DNA from: Siphonodentalium dalli
Taxonomy: Eukaryota > Mollusca > Scaphopoda > Gadilida > Siphonodentaliidae
Assembly: GCA_032622095.1 (NCBI GenBank)
Contig: CP136065.1
Coordinates: 210,718,151 to 210,782,150 of the forward strand
Length of the DNA stretch: 64,000 bases
Direction of reading: 5' to 3'
Shown here in pieces: positions 10,097 to 20,440 of this stretch. The notes beneath the pieces are model-generated. The model was not told the origin of the DNA. It saw only the letters and a list, made by a program, of their open reading frames with translations, and did no database searches. The translations under genes and the position numbers were made by a program. How positions within the stretch are numbered: position 1 is the stretch's first letter; the number at the start of each line of letters is the position of its first letter.

Positions 10097-10340
10097 CCCT
10101 TTGAGTGCCAGGTCCGATTTTTGTATCAACCCATATACCCTGTGCCAATGCATTCTCTTATATATAAGAGAATGCATTGGCCTAACAATTTTTCATCATT
10201 TGTTATTATTTTTTACAATTTTTTACAATTTTAATAATTTTTTAAAAATCTAAAAAAAAAAAAAAAAAAAAAAAAATTTAGGGCCGATTTTACAGACCGT
10301 AAATTAGGGCCGATAAGATCGGCCCCTGGCACTGAAAGGG
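10097..10340 (+). mobile_element. TTAA-C element, copy 1
   Basis: Family definition: TTAA target (10093-10096, 10341-10344); ends CCCTTTCAGTGCCAGG / CCTGGCACTGAAAGGG. One side reads CCGATTTTTGTATCAACCCA then ATACCCTGTG and the GCCAATGCATTC hairpin; the other carries GGGCCGATCTCATCGGCC-type sequence and a poly-A/T linker. Here the hairpin loop is deleted, leaving CATTCTCTTATATATAAGAG, and the linker is a pure A run at 10252-10275. Confidence 0.85.
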
Positions 10341-10344
10341 TTAA

Positions 10345-11842
10345 TGTATAGCGTAAAACTTCCTTTTCTAGGCTGCAAATGATGCTTAACTAATTAGTAC
10401 ATTATAGAAAATTTGATGATTTTGATAATAAAATTGAAAACAGCGGACACACAAACTTGGAGCTTGTAATTATTATCATCCTCAATTCTCGGTGAGGCAT
10501 GAAATTTCCATATGAAATATAAGGACATAATGACCGAAATATCATCACAGTTTTGTTGGCATTTTTCCAAGCCGTCAAGCATATGAATTTCCCCACTAAG
10601 GAAACCGGGTAATCACCGACTATTGTCATACCGGTTGTAAAGCAGGGTAATTGTCGCAGGTTGTCACTTATAATTCACGCACTACCTGTTTATTATAATT
10701 GTTATGATGATTAATGTGAGCTAGACCTGACATATCTGGAGATTTATCGAGTTCACTTATCGCTGAATTACGTGGAATCCTGTACTTGCCACATACAATG
10801 TAGGCTATGTACATAACAGTGTTTGCATAATTTATATGGATATATGCATTTGATGATCAATCCATTTATTCATGCTGTTTATGTGCGTAGTGTTTGTCAA
10901 CATAATTTAAATATTCATTCACTTGGATTAATTACTTGTGTACTCCTCATTTAGTTGACGTCTAGTTTGGATTGAATACCTTTGTATTGGTCAGTGTTTA
11001 CACTTGAAGAAATACTTTGTTTCTATATCTCATAATATACACACTTGGATTTAACTGTTACTTCAATACCAGTTTTTAGGTGAGTTTTAATGATACTGAT
11101 TTGCCAATATATGATCAAATTATTTCATATCTACTAGTTAAGTTGAATACAATATACAGTATGGAAGCCATCAAAAGATTTACTAGGACTAAATCACTAT
11201 TAGCTTCATGTTGTGCTATAGGAATCAGGGAGCTAAATGTGTTCTAGAGTCGGGGAGCGAGTACACCGTGGAATGCTAAAGGTGAAGTTAACTGAAGAAT
11301 GACCTTCACCTGATACATGCGACACTTTATTAAAGGATGACATCGCGTTTATTTGATTTGTACATAATATCTAAATAATTTAAACTGGTGAATGAATGGG
11401 GGAATGGATTTTTGTGAGTGGGAAATTTATTTAACTAGCTGCTGTAGTCCTGGGTTTTTCCAGATCAAATTTGGCTGTGAGATAGCCCTGTCGTAGACTT
11501 GGGGATTTATTTTAAAAAGTAAACACATGACCTATGATTTTTCTTGCATTTTCGTGATCAACTGGTGTCAATCTAGCTGGGTAAACATCACTGGTATGGC
11601 CTGCAGGCTTCAATTCAGTGAATTTGGCCGAAACGTTAACACTGTCGCCTATGGGAAACCATTTAGTTCAGTGATTCCTATAGCAGAGATACTGTATAGT
11701 ATATCTGGCTATAGCATATACTAGTAGCTACACCCATCAAAATACTATAATTTGTAACACATGATATGAGATTTATGTCTTGGAATTCTGTTCATAAGCC
11801 TATAGGTTCCAAACTGTCGATGTGAGGACTAGATTCCCTGCA
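10345..11842. other. Unassigned stretch
   Basis: Unique-looking sequence. Two overlapping minus-strand frames at 10394-10629 and a 65-codon plus frame at 11527 have no recognisable features. Confidence 0.5.
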
Positions 11843-11846
11843 TTAA

Positions 11847-11989
11847 CCCTTCCAGTGCCATGTCCGATTTTTGTATCAACTCTCTTAGAGCTCTTTCCAT
11901 CAATGTATCACATTATTATAATTAATAAATTTGAAAAATGATCAAGGAAATATGGGTTGATACAAAAATCGGACTTGGCACTGAAATGG
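11847..11989. mobile_element. TTAA-C-short element, copy 1
   Basis: Subfamily with the same ends as TTAA-C (CCCTTCCAGTGCCATGTCCG here). The hairpin module is replaced by CCTTGATCATTTTTCAAATT, TATAATAATGTGATACAT and GATGGAAAGAGCTC. Both ends carry CCGATTTTTGTATCAAC in inverted orientation. TTAA at 11843-11846 and 11990-11993. Confidence 0.85.
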
Positions 11990-12190
11990 TTAAACTTATA
12001 ACTTCAAGGATAGCGAGCATGTAAGATATAGAGGGTGAGATGTACGAGGCTTGTGTATTATACACATGTGTATCCAGGGGGTTTGTTCATTCATTCTACT
12101 GCAATGACAAGCATATTGCTGGCGTATTCTTATATCACGTTTTTTGGGCAATCAGTGATCAGTTGATAAAACTATTATCATCGTCTTATA

Positions 12191-12403
12191 CAGTAATGCC
12201 CTAAGTAATCGACTCCATAACCACAGCAGAATTGTAGGTAACTTTTCAGGATTTAGTTGGAAATATGGCTTATTGCCATTCATCAGAAAGCTCTCCCCAA
12301 GAGCTTTCCGATGAATGGCAACAAGCCTTATTTCCGACTAAATCCTGAAAAGTTACCCATAATTCTGCTGAGGTTATGGAGTCGATTAATTAGGGCATTA
12401 CTG
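12191..12403. mobile_element. TA-E palindromic element, copy 3
   Basis: Full length, TA at 12189-12190 and 12404-12405. Centre CAGAAAGCTCTCCCCAAGAG; arms differ at a few positions (AATCGACTCC versus GTCGATTAAT), so it is not a recent perfect copy. Confidence 0.9.
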
Positions 12404-12680
12404 TAGGTCTACATGCTGTGACCATGTGGATTAGAATACAGGCTCATTTTCATTGACTATATTAGGTCTACATAACTATACCAGAAATCAAAATGCTGAA
12501 AGTGAAAAATACTGAGTAAAATCCAAAATGAAAAGAGCGTCTTATTTCTTACATTGACCAATCTTCATGAAATGTGACCCAACAGCAACATTGACTCAGC
12601 AATACAAACCATTAATCTCAATGCCAATCTAACACCCAAGGTTAGTAAATGATGATCCCATCAAACAATCACACCATATA

Positions 12681-12792
12681 CAGTAATACCCTAAATAATC
12701 GACTCCTTAACCACAGCAGAATTATGGGTAACTTTTCAGGAATTTAGTCGGAAATATGACTTGTTGCCATTCATCGGAAAGCTCTTAGTGAG
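12681..12792. mobile_element. TA-E half element (left half)
   Basis: Begins CAGTAATACCCTAAATAATC and stops near the palindrome centre (GGAAAGCTCTTAGTGAG). Right half absent. Confidence 0.85.
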
Positions 12793-13037
12793 ATTGGATT
12801 GGAGGACAAGTGCAGAAGTCACTTAATGATGTCCTCTCTACCATTATATGATGTGTTGAAATTAGGTTTTGAAAGTATATGTTTGACAGTTTGACTATAA
12901 AACAATTAAGATTGTCAGTAAATTGACCTGGGTTTGGAGTGCATAAAGAGTTTATCAATCTACCATTTATTTGATGTCCATGGTAATTGTCAGGTCACAA
13001 TCATGCAGTATTGCATGGTTGTAATTTCCATTATTCC
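12793..13037. other. Unassigned stretch
   Basis: No repeat family or exon recognised. Confidence 0.35.
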
Positions 13038-13049
13038 CCTTGTAGTTTG

Positions 13050-13299
13050 CCTTGAAATAGGGTGTCTGTCATTTGCAGAATGAGGTCCCCAGAGGGTGAA
13101 TTTAGTGATGCTACCCCGCATAGCGGGCTAGCATCACCAAATTCACCCTCTGGGGACCTCATTCTGCTTACACCTCAGCAGAATGAGGTTCCCAGAGGGT
13201 GAATTTGGTGATGCTAGCCCGCTATGCGGGGTAGCATCACTAAATTCACCCTCTGGGGACCTCATTCTGCAAATGACAGACACCCTATTTCAAGGCTTG
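13050..13299. mobile_element. CAAG-A palindromic element, copy 3, with 12-bp flanking repeat
   Basis: Two complete hairpins with spacer TTACACCTCA. The left end starts at CCTTGAAATAG, lacking the first CAAG. Flanked by a perfect 12-bp direct repeat CCTTGTAGTTTG (13038-13049 and 13300-13311), longer than the 8 bp of other copies. Confidence 0.9.
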
Positions 13300-13370
13300 C
13301 CTTGTAGTTTGACTGGGATCAGAGTGCTGTGAATACAGTATCAAATTGTAAATTCTTCTTTGGCTTGCAG

Positions 13371-13580
13371 TATGGCTTGCAGTCATTCACCGACTATTAT
13401 AAGCTAGGATTGAGTCAATCCAGCCAATTTGTCCAGGAATTTTGCCGAACCCGTGACTTCATGGCCATGGCAGCAATCTTTAACGTGCGCACATTGTTAC
13501 ACCTGGGACAGCCATTTATTGTTGGCACCCGATCCACTGGTGTGCCTAGCATAGTGTCGTCCCTGGCCATGACATTATGA
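13371..13580 (+). CDS. Possible coding exon or coding remnant
   Basis: Open frame of 69 codons to TGA at 13578-13580, preceded by a splice-acceptor-like CTTCTTTGGCTTGCAG. An in-frame ATG exists at 13329. The stretch is richer in G+C than its surroundings and the reading is compositionally protein-like (YGLQSFTDYYKLGLSQ ... MAAIFNVRTLLHLGQP). No domain is recognised. The complementary strand is open too (13732-13415), which weakens the case. A donor-like GAG|GTATGA at about 13590 lies just past the stop. It could be an exon, a relic of a transposon ORF, or chance. Confidence 0.25.
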   Translation, partial: YGLQSFTDYYKLGLSQSSQFVQEFCRTRDFMAMAAIFNVRTLLHLGQPFIVGTRSTGVPSIVSSLAMTL

Positions 13581-13623
13581 GAGGAACGGAGGTATGAAAT
13601 TATTACAGTACGATTTTCGATGT

Positions 13624-14057
13624 GTCTTCCATGATGGGAGCTGCGCTGTGCAGAATTAAATATTCTGTGCCAGTGCATTCTCTTATATTGCAAGTCTCTC
13701 ATAGGGAGCCTCACATATATAAGAGAGTGCACTGGCTTACAAGATCAAGGTAAATATTTTTATGTCAATGTATTCTCTTATATTTGCAAAGCTCCCTATG
13801 GGAGACTCGCATATATATGAGAATGCATTGGCATAGTGTCATGGACAAGCCGTGAAATAGTGTGTCTGTCATTTGCAGAATGAGGTCCCCAGAGGGTGAA
13901 TTCACCCTTTGGGGACCTCATTCTGCTTAAACCTGAGCAGAATGAGGTTCACATAGGGTGAATTTGGTGATGCGGGGTAGCATAACTAAATTCACCCTCT
14001 GGGGACCTCATTCTGCAAATGACAGACACACTATTTCAAGGCTTGGTCATGGAAGGG
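13624..14057 (+). mobile_element. TTAA-D element, copy 3, containing a CAAG-A copy
   Basis: Left end degenerate (TTCCATGATGGGAGCTGCGC), both hairpins present (about 13668-13735 and 13767-13832). It ends CATGGAAGGG-TTAA (14058-14061) after the inserted CAAG-A copy at 13846-14045. Confidence 0.8.
13846..14045. mobile_element. CAAG-A palindromic element, copy 4, nested in TTAA-D
   Basis: Starts CAAGCCGTGAAATAG, ends CTATTTCAAGGCTTG. Perfect 8-bp duplication GTCATGGA at 13838-13845 and 14046-14053. The first hairpin has lost its loop; the second is shortened. Confidence 0.9.
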
Positions 14058-14061
14058 TTAA

Positions 14062-14566
14062 TATGCTTCTGAAGTGCTAATAACGTAACTAAATTGTGTT
14101 CACATAAATTTGGATGTAACAAATGTAAGAAGTTATGCATAGTGTAATAGTTACTGTACCTCACTAATATTACACTAATATTACACTCACAGACAGGGGA
14201 CATGACTGAGCTGATTGTCTACATTTTGGCCTTGTGTTTCTTTTGGCAATACAATGCTGTCTATTGACTGTTCTTCATGTTTTGTCCTTGTGGGGTGATT
14301 TGGTTGTTGTTGTAACTGTTTATTCCCATTCCATTAAGTAACAAGTGGTCTATATATACATAAGTAATTAGCTGTATGGATAATGGAGTCGTGTCCCTTT
14401 GATGTGAAAGCTGCAACTAATCGCTCCATTATGAGGGTCATTATGAGCTATTAGCCGCACTACACTCCTTGAGACATAATATTGGTCCTGGCTTACAGTG
14501 TTCTGACAGACAGAAATTATTTACAATAGGACCATAGAAAGAGTTGGAATCATTAGCAGAATAACT
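14062..14566. other. Unassigned stretch
   Basis: Contains a short tandem echo 'CTAATATTACA' at 14163-14187; otherwise featureless. Confidence 0.4.
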
Positions 14567-14570
14567 TGAA

Positions 14571-14880
14571 CCCTTTCTATACTAAATACTCATAGGAAAT
14601 AAATATCCCACTGGAAATGTTCAGATAATAAGTTCAATTGTTGTTTATTGAACTTATTAACTGAACATTTCACTCCAAATTATTATACATAATTAGTCTA
14701 TAAAGGTGACATCATTCAATTCCTGTCATCTTATTTCCCTCCAACAACAAGAACTCCTTCTCAACTTGTGTTAACTGTCGTCTGCTTATATTACCTCTAA
14801 ATCCCACCAAGTTAATAATAGACCATTCCAATGTACACTTATTTTAACTTGGTGGGAGAATCCATTTAGTATTGAAAGGG
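14571..14880 (+). mobile_element. TTAA-F element, copy 4
   Basis: Near full length, CCCTTTCTATACTAAATACT to AGTATTGAAAGGG, right target TTA, left target decayed to TGAA. Keeps the inverted GTTCAATTGTTG / TTGAACTTATTAACTGAACA pair and AATAATAGACCATTCCAATG. Confidence 0.8.
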
Positions 14881-15017
14881 TTACAATGCCATGTGATCGC
14901 GACTTGGGAGATGTCTTCTCCCTATAATGTGCCACTTCTCCATATTTTTGTCCCAGGCTAAGAAGTGAGTTCTCTCTCATTTACGTGTACCAGCGTGAAA
15001 CTGTCCCAACAGCATAT

Positions 15018-15307
15018 TTTTTATTTTTTATTTGTTTTGGCCGGGACTATTGCGGACCACTCTTATCGGCTGGAGCACCCCGAAAGAGGTGACCCACCCT
15101 GACGAGATGGTCAAATTGCCTGTCGGGGTCAGGCCCCGCTAGAAGCGGAAGTCAGTCAGGACCACTCGTCCTCCTCAGGCTGCAAACCCATACCGTGGAA
15201 GTCCCGTCCGATGGGGTGACCATCGTCGAGGACGTATCTCACAGCACGGGCTCGAGCCAAAAGGCCGAGAAGCGATCGAATGATCACCCATTTCGCATCA
15301 GCGAAAT
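15018..15307 (-). mobile_element. Retroposon (SINE-like) with U2 snRNA-derived head
   Basis: A 290-bp GC-rich insert in AT-rich sequence, read on the minus strand. 5' end at 15307: a perfect 7-bp stem, 4-nt loop hairpin (15290-15307). Next, at 15276-15255, come 22 nt that I recall as identical to nucleotides 1-22 of U2 snRNA (starts ATCGCTTCTCGGCC). Ten or so bases later, 15238-15228 reads GATACGTCCTC, matching U2 nt 63-73. An unrelated body follows, with small hairpins (CCGCTTCTAGCGG), then an A-rich tail (15038-15018). Flanked by AGCATAT at 15011-15017 and 15308-15314, a probable target duplication. Head, body, A-tail and duplication are the layout of a SINE. It is not a functional U2 gene: U2 nt 24-62, the branch-point pairing region and Sm site are absent. 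Confidence 0.75.
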
Positions 15308-15314
15308 AGCATAT

Positions 15315-15888
15315 GTTTAATGTATATTTACTGATGATTATAATGATGTTCTTAATGACTATAATGGTTTTATAATTGGGCTCTTGTGTTGCATAATACT
15401 TATTGGATCATAGAAAGGTGATGTTGCGGTGTAAATTGAACTTCAGCCATTAATACTTCTCCCTGATGAACTTTCTATGTCTGGGTGTCATGCAATCTGT
15501 CCATCCTATTGCCTGGGTAATATACCAGTATCTCATCCATGGGTTACCGGAACTGAATATTAAATTTGGCTTGGTGATTCGACCATTAGGTGTGCTTTGA
15601 AAAGATGGCACAATAACTGGATCGCATTTACTGTTCTAGGGTTATCCTTCTTGGTTAATCTGGAAATAATGATTTGCTACTAAGGTACATGTACATTGTA
15701 AGCCAACCATGGGTTGTCTGATCTTGATACACTATTCTATGGTTTGGATGTGTACCATCAATAGGGCTTTCATTGGAGTGTTTACTTGTTTTAATACTTG
15801 GGTCTTTTCTATGTTTCAGATTGGCACTATGGGGGGTTGTCAGCTCTTATCTGTGGTGCAACCTCTTGTTCGAATTTGTTATGATAGA
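15315..15888. other. Unassigned stretch
   Basis: A 101-codon plus-strand frame (15709-16014) runs into the TA-E palindrome, so its end is repeat-derived. No gene supported. Confidence 0.45.
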
Positions 15889-15890
15889 TA

Positions 15891-16103
15891 CAGTAATGCC
15901 CTAAATAATCGACTCCTTAGCCACAGCAGAATTATGGGAATCTTTTCAGGATTTAGTCGGAAATATGGCTTGTTGCCATTCATCGGAAAGCTCTCAGGGA
16001 GAGCATTCCGATGAATGGCAACAAGCCATATTTCCGACTATATCCTGAAAAGTTACCCATAATTCTGCTGTGGTTAAGGAGTTGATTATTTAGGGCATTA
16101 CTG
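15891..16103. mobile_element. TA-E palindromic element, copy 4
   Basis: Full length; left TA at 15889-15890, right flank mutated to CA. Centre CTCTCAGGGAGAGC. Confidence 0.9.
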
Positions 16104-16779
16104 CACCATAGAAAGATGCATAGCAGATGCGTTGTATATTGGTTAGGATTGAGAATCCAATGGTTAATATGATCAGATATGTTTTGTTGTTTTGTCTGGG
16201 TTGATATAAACTGATGCTATTTGAGCCCGTGACATTTCATCCATCTATTCAAAAAATGTGAACAGGAAAGGTTAATTAATGAGTATATTAGAGAAGTTAG
16301 CAAGGAACTGGGGGATTAACATTTAACTGATAGTGTTGGAATCACCTGGTGTTATATCATTACAATGTTTGAACATCTGGTCATTAAACCAATTCCACAT
16401 ATGACTCAGCCTTGACATTTCCAATGTAACCTGGGAAGAAAACATAGCCGAGTTCCAATAATTAGTTCAACATCTAGAAAAGGGGAAACTCCAGCTTCAT
16501 AATGGTTCAAGGTTCACGAGGAAAAATATACTTCTGAGGGCTATGCCCCTTGACTTGTTATACTTCAACCACCACTATAAGCTTCTTTCTGGATTGTTTT
16601 TGTACAATAAATTGAAGTTTGTATTGCTTGGGTTTTCCTCAGAGGGGCATAAATGTTGTATACTTTTAAAAGTACACTGCACCCAGGGATGTAAATAAGT
16701 TGTCTCGACTTAGTGAATGTTGAGACGACCATGATTCAATCGGAGGAATCGGGCACGACAAGATCGTAGATATATAGTT
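16104..16779. other. Unassigned stretch
   Basis: No repeat family or exon recognised. Confidence 0.4.
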
Positions 16780-17072
16780 TGTTCAGACGATTGCGATGTC
16801 GTCGTACATTATGATATTGTAGGTTGTTCCTAAAGCATGTGATTGACTACCCTACGGTCATTTCCAGCTACGATTTTTACGTACACACGACTGCGATTAC
16901 GTCGTAAGTGGAGTTAACCAAGGATAAGCCACAATTTCGCATCTAAAATCAAACAGTGCTTGATATTATTTTTTGACCTACGATTTTGATGTGAGCATGC
17001 GCAGTCCAACTACTGGTTACTTCCTACGACGGAAATCTGTCCACTTACGATTGTATCGTGGTCGTCTGAACA
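16780..17072. mobile_element. CpG-rich inverted-repeat element (candidate MITE)
   Basis: Ends TGTTCAGACGA (16780-16790) and TCGTCTGAACA (17062-17072) are exact complements. Sub-terminal parts continue to pair loosely (GCGATGTCGTCGTAC versus CTTACGATTGTATCGTGGTC). The interior repeats TACGA/TCGTA-type words (CTACGATTTTTACG, ATTACGTCGTAAGT, CCTACGATTTTGATG, CCTACGACGG), unusual in this CpG-poor region. Target duplication unclear, at most AGT on both sides. Single copy in the window; superfamily unknown. Confidence 0.6.
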
Positions 17073-17713
17073 GTCACTCCCATGAGTGCCAGACATATTT
17101 TCAACTTTGGGAATTCCATTGCACACCCATCTATTGAAATTTTCTTGTTTTAAAAAATACAGTTAAAACCATTTGTTTGGTATTAAAGTAAAATCGGAAA
17201 CTCAGAAAAAAATTAATCATTTGCATATCTTGCTCATGAAAATCACCACTGTTAAGCTGGCAATGAATTTCAATAAAATCTGATCAAATTGGTCAATTTG
17301 TTTTTTTAATGGCTTTCAAGTACATGTATAATCAAGCGTGAAATTTCCAAAGTTATAATAGACCCTCAAATTTCCAAACCTATAAAATTTACATTACCAT
17401 TGAATTGGGGGGAGTCAATCACTGTACCTCACACTGCCTTTCATTAATTCACTAATACTACACTATCCATCACCAGCATAAGCAGTGGTTACAAATTTCA
17501 CCAATCCAAAAAAATTATCTTTTAGCAGGTCTGATGAGTTCAGTGCCCCAGAAGACTTTCATTAATTTATATTCACTTAGCACCTACAGCAGACCTGTGG
17601 AATGGAATTAAAAAGCATAGCAACACAGCTGATTGAAATTCATGAGTTAATATCACATACACATTGAATCATGTATGCACCACCATACACCAGACGTCAA
17701 TCTGATCTGTTAT
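17073..17713. other. Unassigned stretch
   Basis: Featureless AT-rich sequence; it would be the 3' flank of the candidate exon that follows. Confidence 0.35.
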
Positions 17714-17957
17714 CTAAAAATCATGTGCTGGAACAACTTGAACAAGACTTCTTTTAGTTTTGATTGAAAAAAGTCTGCCTTGCCAGCAGGGGTCTGGTGC
17801 GGAGGCTCTGGTGGGTCTGTTAGATCGTAGAAATGAACGATTGGAGTCTGGCCCGTTGTGTAACGATGCAGTGTGGTAAGCCACAGCTCTCTTCAATGAG
17901 CTCTTTTGATTGGAGTTTTTAAAACAGTCATTGTTTACGTAAGCTGTTCCCATGAAT
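17714..17957 (-). CDS. Possible 3'-terminal coding exon
   Basis: On the minus strand a good splice-acceptor-like TTACTTGATTTCTAG ends at 17958, immediately followed by an open frame of 80 codons closing with TAG at 17714-17716. Codon choice is mixed and the peptide is not low-complexity (for example KRAVAYHTASLHNGPDSNRS and RPTRASAPDPCWQGRLFSIK). It is basic and serine-rich, with no signal peptide, membrane segment or recognised domain. It is not part of any repeat family here. If real, the transcript would come from the right of the window. Chance open frames of this length do occur. Confidence 0.3.
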
Positions 17958-18336
17958 CTAGAAATCAAGTAAATCTTGAGGTAATAAAGTGATTTTTTTG
18001 CAGAAGAAAAATATACAATAAAACCTCAATTTTACTCACCCTTTAAGTGTTATTTGAGGTGGTTGATCTTGATTTACTTCAAACCTTGTAATATTTATTG
18101 AGATTCCGATATGTTCAGGGTGGCAGAGCCATGCAGGGGCACTGGTATTAATTCAAGTAGAATTTTCACTATTTCACTAACAAGTATAGATGAGAATTAC
18201 TGGGATATTTAGCTGTCCTTCTCATACATGTACACACATACAACTGTACTAGTACCTGATCTAAATTCTTGTATTAGTGTGGAGAGGGTCATTGCATCAA
18301 GCCAACGTCTCACATCTAGTTATTCTCGACACTACA
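17958..18336. other. Unassigned stretch
   Basis: No repeat family or further exon recognised. Confidence 0.35.
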
Positions 18337-18340
18337 TTAA

Positions 18341-18452
18341 CCCCTTCTTAATATGCATTGGAATGTTCTAATATTCAACTGGAGGGATGTTCAGGAAATA
18401 TAAGCAGAAGACAGATAACAAGAAATTGCAGAAGGAATCCTACTCATTTTTA
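18341..18452 (-). mobile_element. TTAA-F element, copy 5 (reverse, truncated)
   Basis: TTAA at 18337-18340, then CCCCTTCTTAATATGCATTGG, CTGGAGGGATGTTCAGGAAA, ATAAGCAGAAGACAGATAAC, GCAGAAGGAATCCTACTCAT, the reverse of the family's right half. Cut off where the next repeat begins. Confidence 0.7.
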
Positions 18453-18456
18453 TATG

Positions 18457-18590
18457 CCCTTTTTGAAAAAAGGTCGTATTATGTTATCAGTCTGTCCGTC
18501 TGTCCGTCCGTTAACATTTTTGGTTTCCGATCGATAACTCCAGTTTGGATTATTTGATCTGAACCAAAGTTTGTATGTGTATTTTTGGGA
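18457..18590 (+). repeat. GCCTTTTTGAAAAAAAGG-type repeat, copy 2 (truncated)
   Basis: Matches 8205-8350: GCCCTTTTTGAAAAAAGG, CTGTCCGTCTGTCCGTCCG, CGATAACTCCAGTTTGGATT, CTGAACCAAAGTTTGTATGT. Stops just before a TA-E half element. Confidence 0.65.
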
Positions 18591-18615
18591 AATGTTCAGA
18601 TTACAATTTCTTGGC

Positions 18616-18720
18616 GAGAGCTTTCCGATGAATGGCAACAAGCCATATTTCCAACTAAATCCTGAAAAGTTACCCATAATTCTGCTGTGTTTAAGGAGTC
18701 GATTAATTAGAGCATTACTG
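18616..18720. mobile_element. TA-E half element (right half)
   Basis: GAGAGCTTTCCGATGAATGG through AGCATTACTG with TA at 18721-18722; left half missing. Confidence 0.85.
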
Positions 18721-18722
18721 TA

Positions 18723-19205
18723 GGATCGTAGATTGAAGAGGAGGGCTCATTTTTTCTTGACAACTTCTTGCTGGCCAAGACTTTTATTGGTTCGTACATG
18801 CAGGTTTAGTTGGGAGAGCTAGTCTCGTAGATATCCCCCAGTTCTCATCCAGTTGAAATAGGTGAGGGCTTGTTAATATGTCTCGCCATAATCCCCTGGG
18901 ATGCTGTGATGGTGGAATGTAATCCCGTCCAGGCAATCTCATCTGATTACGACACTGTCATATTAATAAATTTCTCGTCCTAATCGCCCCCTCTATCTCA
19001 TCAGGAAGCTATTTTGTTTCTATATTTGGTCGATTATAAATTCCAATTCACCTACTCTGATAGATTGAGCCTTCTACGTTGAAGACAGCAATTTGCCATA
19101 AAGTCCTTCAGATGATAAATGTCACAGGCCGTGATTAGAAGAAAGGAAATTATACCTCTCTCTCATCGGGTCTCGCGCTAATTAATGTTGGGCACTGTCT
19201 GCGGG
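18723..19205. other. Unassigned stretch
   Basis: No repeat family or exon recognised. Confidence 0.35.
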
Positions 19206-19370
19206 AGGCTGATGTATTGTGGGTATTATACTTCTGCTTACCATGTTACTTCACAAATGAGTGCTGATGCTATATCCTGCTGTGCATTACATTGAGGCAG
19301 ACACAAGATAGCAGGACGCTGATGCAATATGGGTATTATAGGACTGCTGACCATGCTACTTCACAACCAG
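19206..19370 (+). repeat. Local direct duplication, about 57 bp
   Basis: 19206-19262 and 19313-19370 share AGGCTGATGTATTGTGGGTA-type sequence, 'TGGGTATTATA', 'CTGCTTACCATG/CTGCTGACCATG' and 'TACTTCACAA'. Diverged, so an old duplication. Confidence 0.65.
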
Positions 19371-19641
19371 TTGTGTTGCTGTAATCCTTTACCATATATT
19401 TTATGCTTCTCTTGAGCTTGGTGGTGTATTTTTTCAGTACGATCATCATTTTCAGCAGCTGTTGATATTAAGAATTTTGTATTTATATAGTGTTTAGACA
19501 CCTAGTTAAGCAAGTCAACATCCATTTCTTATATGATGGCGATTGAAGTTTGAAGTTAGAAGTTATCATTCTAAATCTGTCCATTGCTTCTTCTCAACCC
19601 ATGGGTATCAGAATGAAAGAGGTATTTGTATGTCACTTTAA

Positions 19642-19776
19642 CCCTTTCTTTAATAAATCGATTCCCCCACCAAAGTGTACATCAGAATATTCTATTATTG
19701 ATTTGGAGGGATGTACAAGTAATATAAGCAGACGACAGATAAATAAAAGTACAGAAGGAGTCCTATTTATTGAGGG
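19642..19776 (-). mobile_element. TTAA-F element, copy 6 (reverse, short)
   Basis: Between TTAA 19638-19641 and 19777-19780; CCCTTTCTTTAATAAATCG, ATTTGGAGGGATGTACAAGT, ATAAGCAGACGACAGATAAA, and an abbreviated right end (TTGAGGG). About half the family length. Confidence 0.75.
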
Positions 19777-20156
19777 TTAAAGCACACCTCTAAAGGCTTA
19801 CTAAACAGATGCCAAGGGACTCCGTAAATTTGTATAATTCCTCACTTCTAATGGATCTCAATTGGTCCACTGGATGTGATGAAATACACAAACTTACTAC
19901 ATGTATGTCCCTTAGCATCTATTTATTTGGCCTTTAGAGGTGTTGTTTAAAGTGATATATTATTGTTATTTGCAATAAGATATTTTATATCAAGACAATC
20001 CCTGTATGTAAATTTAATGTAGCCATTAAATAATGTGACACATGTTCTGATCAACAGATGTTATAGTTTATAGTTTTATATGTTATGGGTATCCTTTGCA
20101 GTGTCTAGAACCTTTACATGGTCTATTTAGCATATAATGTCTGAGTGTACTGGTAG

Positions 20157-20440
20157 TTATCAGGGTGGGTCACAATACTCTAGTTCCACATGATATTTCA
20201 TTATCCATCTGATGATAAATCAATTAGGCAGTGCACTGAGTATCATCAGGATCATAAAAGGCATCTATAAATGTGGACCGCTAGAAGTGAGGACAAACCC
20301 ATCTGTTTGAATTCTGCTGTGGTTAAGCAGTCGATTAATTAGGGCATTACTGTAGATATCAGGGTGGGTCACAATACTCTAGTTCGGTCATGATATTCCA
20401 TGATCCATCTAATGTTAAATCAATTAGGCAGCACACCAGT
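20157..20440 (+). repeat. Direct duplication flanking a TA-E fragment
   Basis: 20157-20240 and 20357-20440 share ATCAGGGTGGGTCACAATAC, TCTAGTTC and AAATCAATTAGGCAG. A solo TA-E right end sits between the two copies, next to the second. Confidence 0.7.
20311..20352. mobile_element. TA-E right-end fragment
   Basis: ATTCTGCTGTGGTTAAGCAG, TCGATTAATTAGGGCATTAC, TG followed by TA. Confidence 0.8.

Noticed and set aside
15228-15276. Functional U2 snRNA gene
   Set aside because: Only two blocks of U2 are present; the branch-point pairing segment, Sm site and 3' stem-loops are missing.
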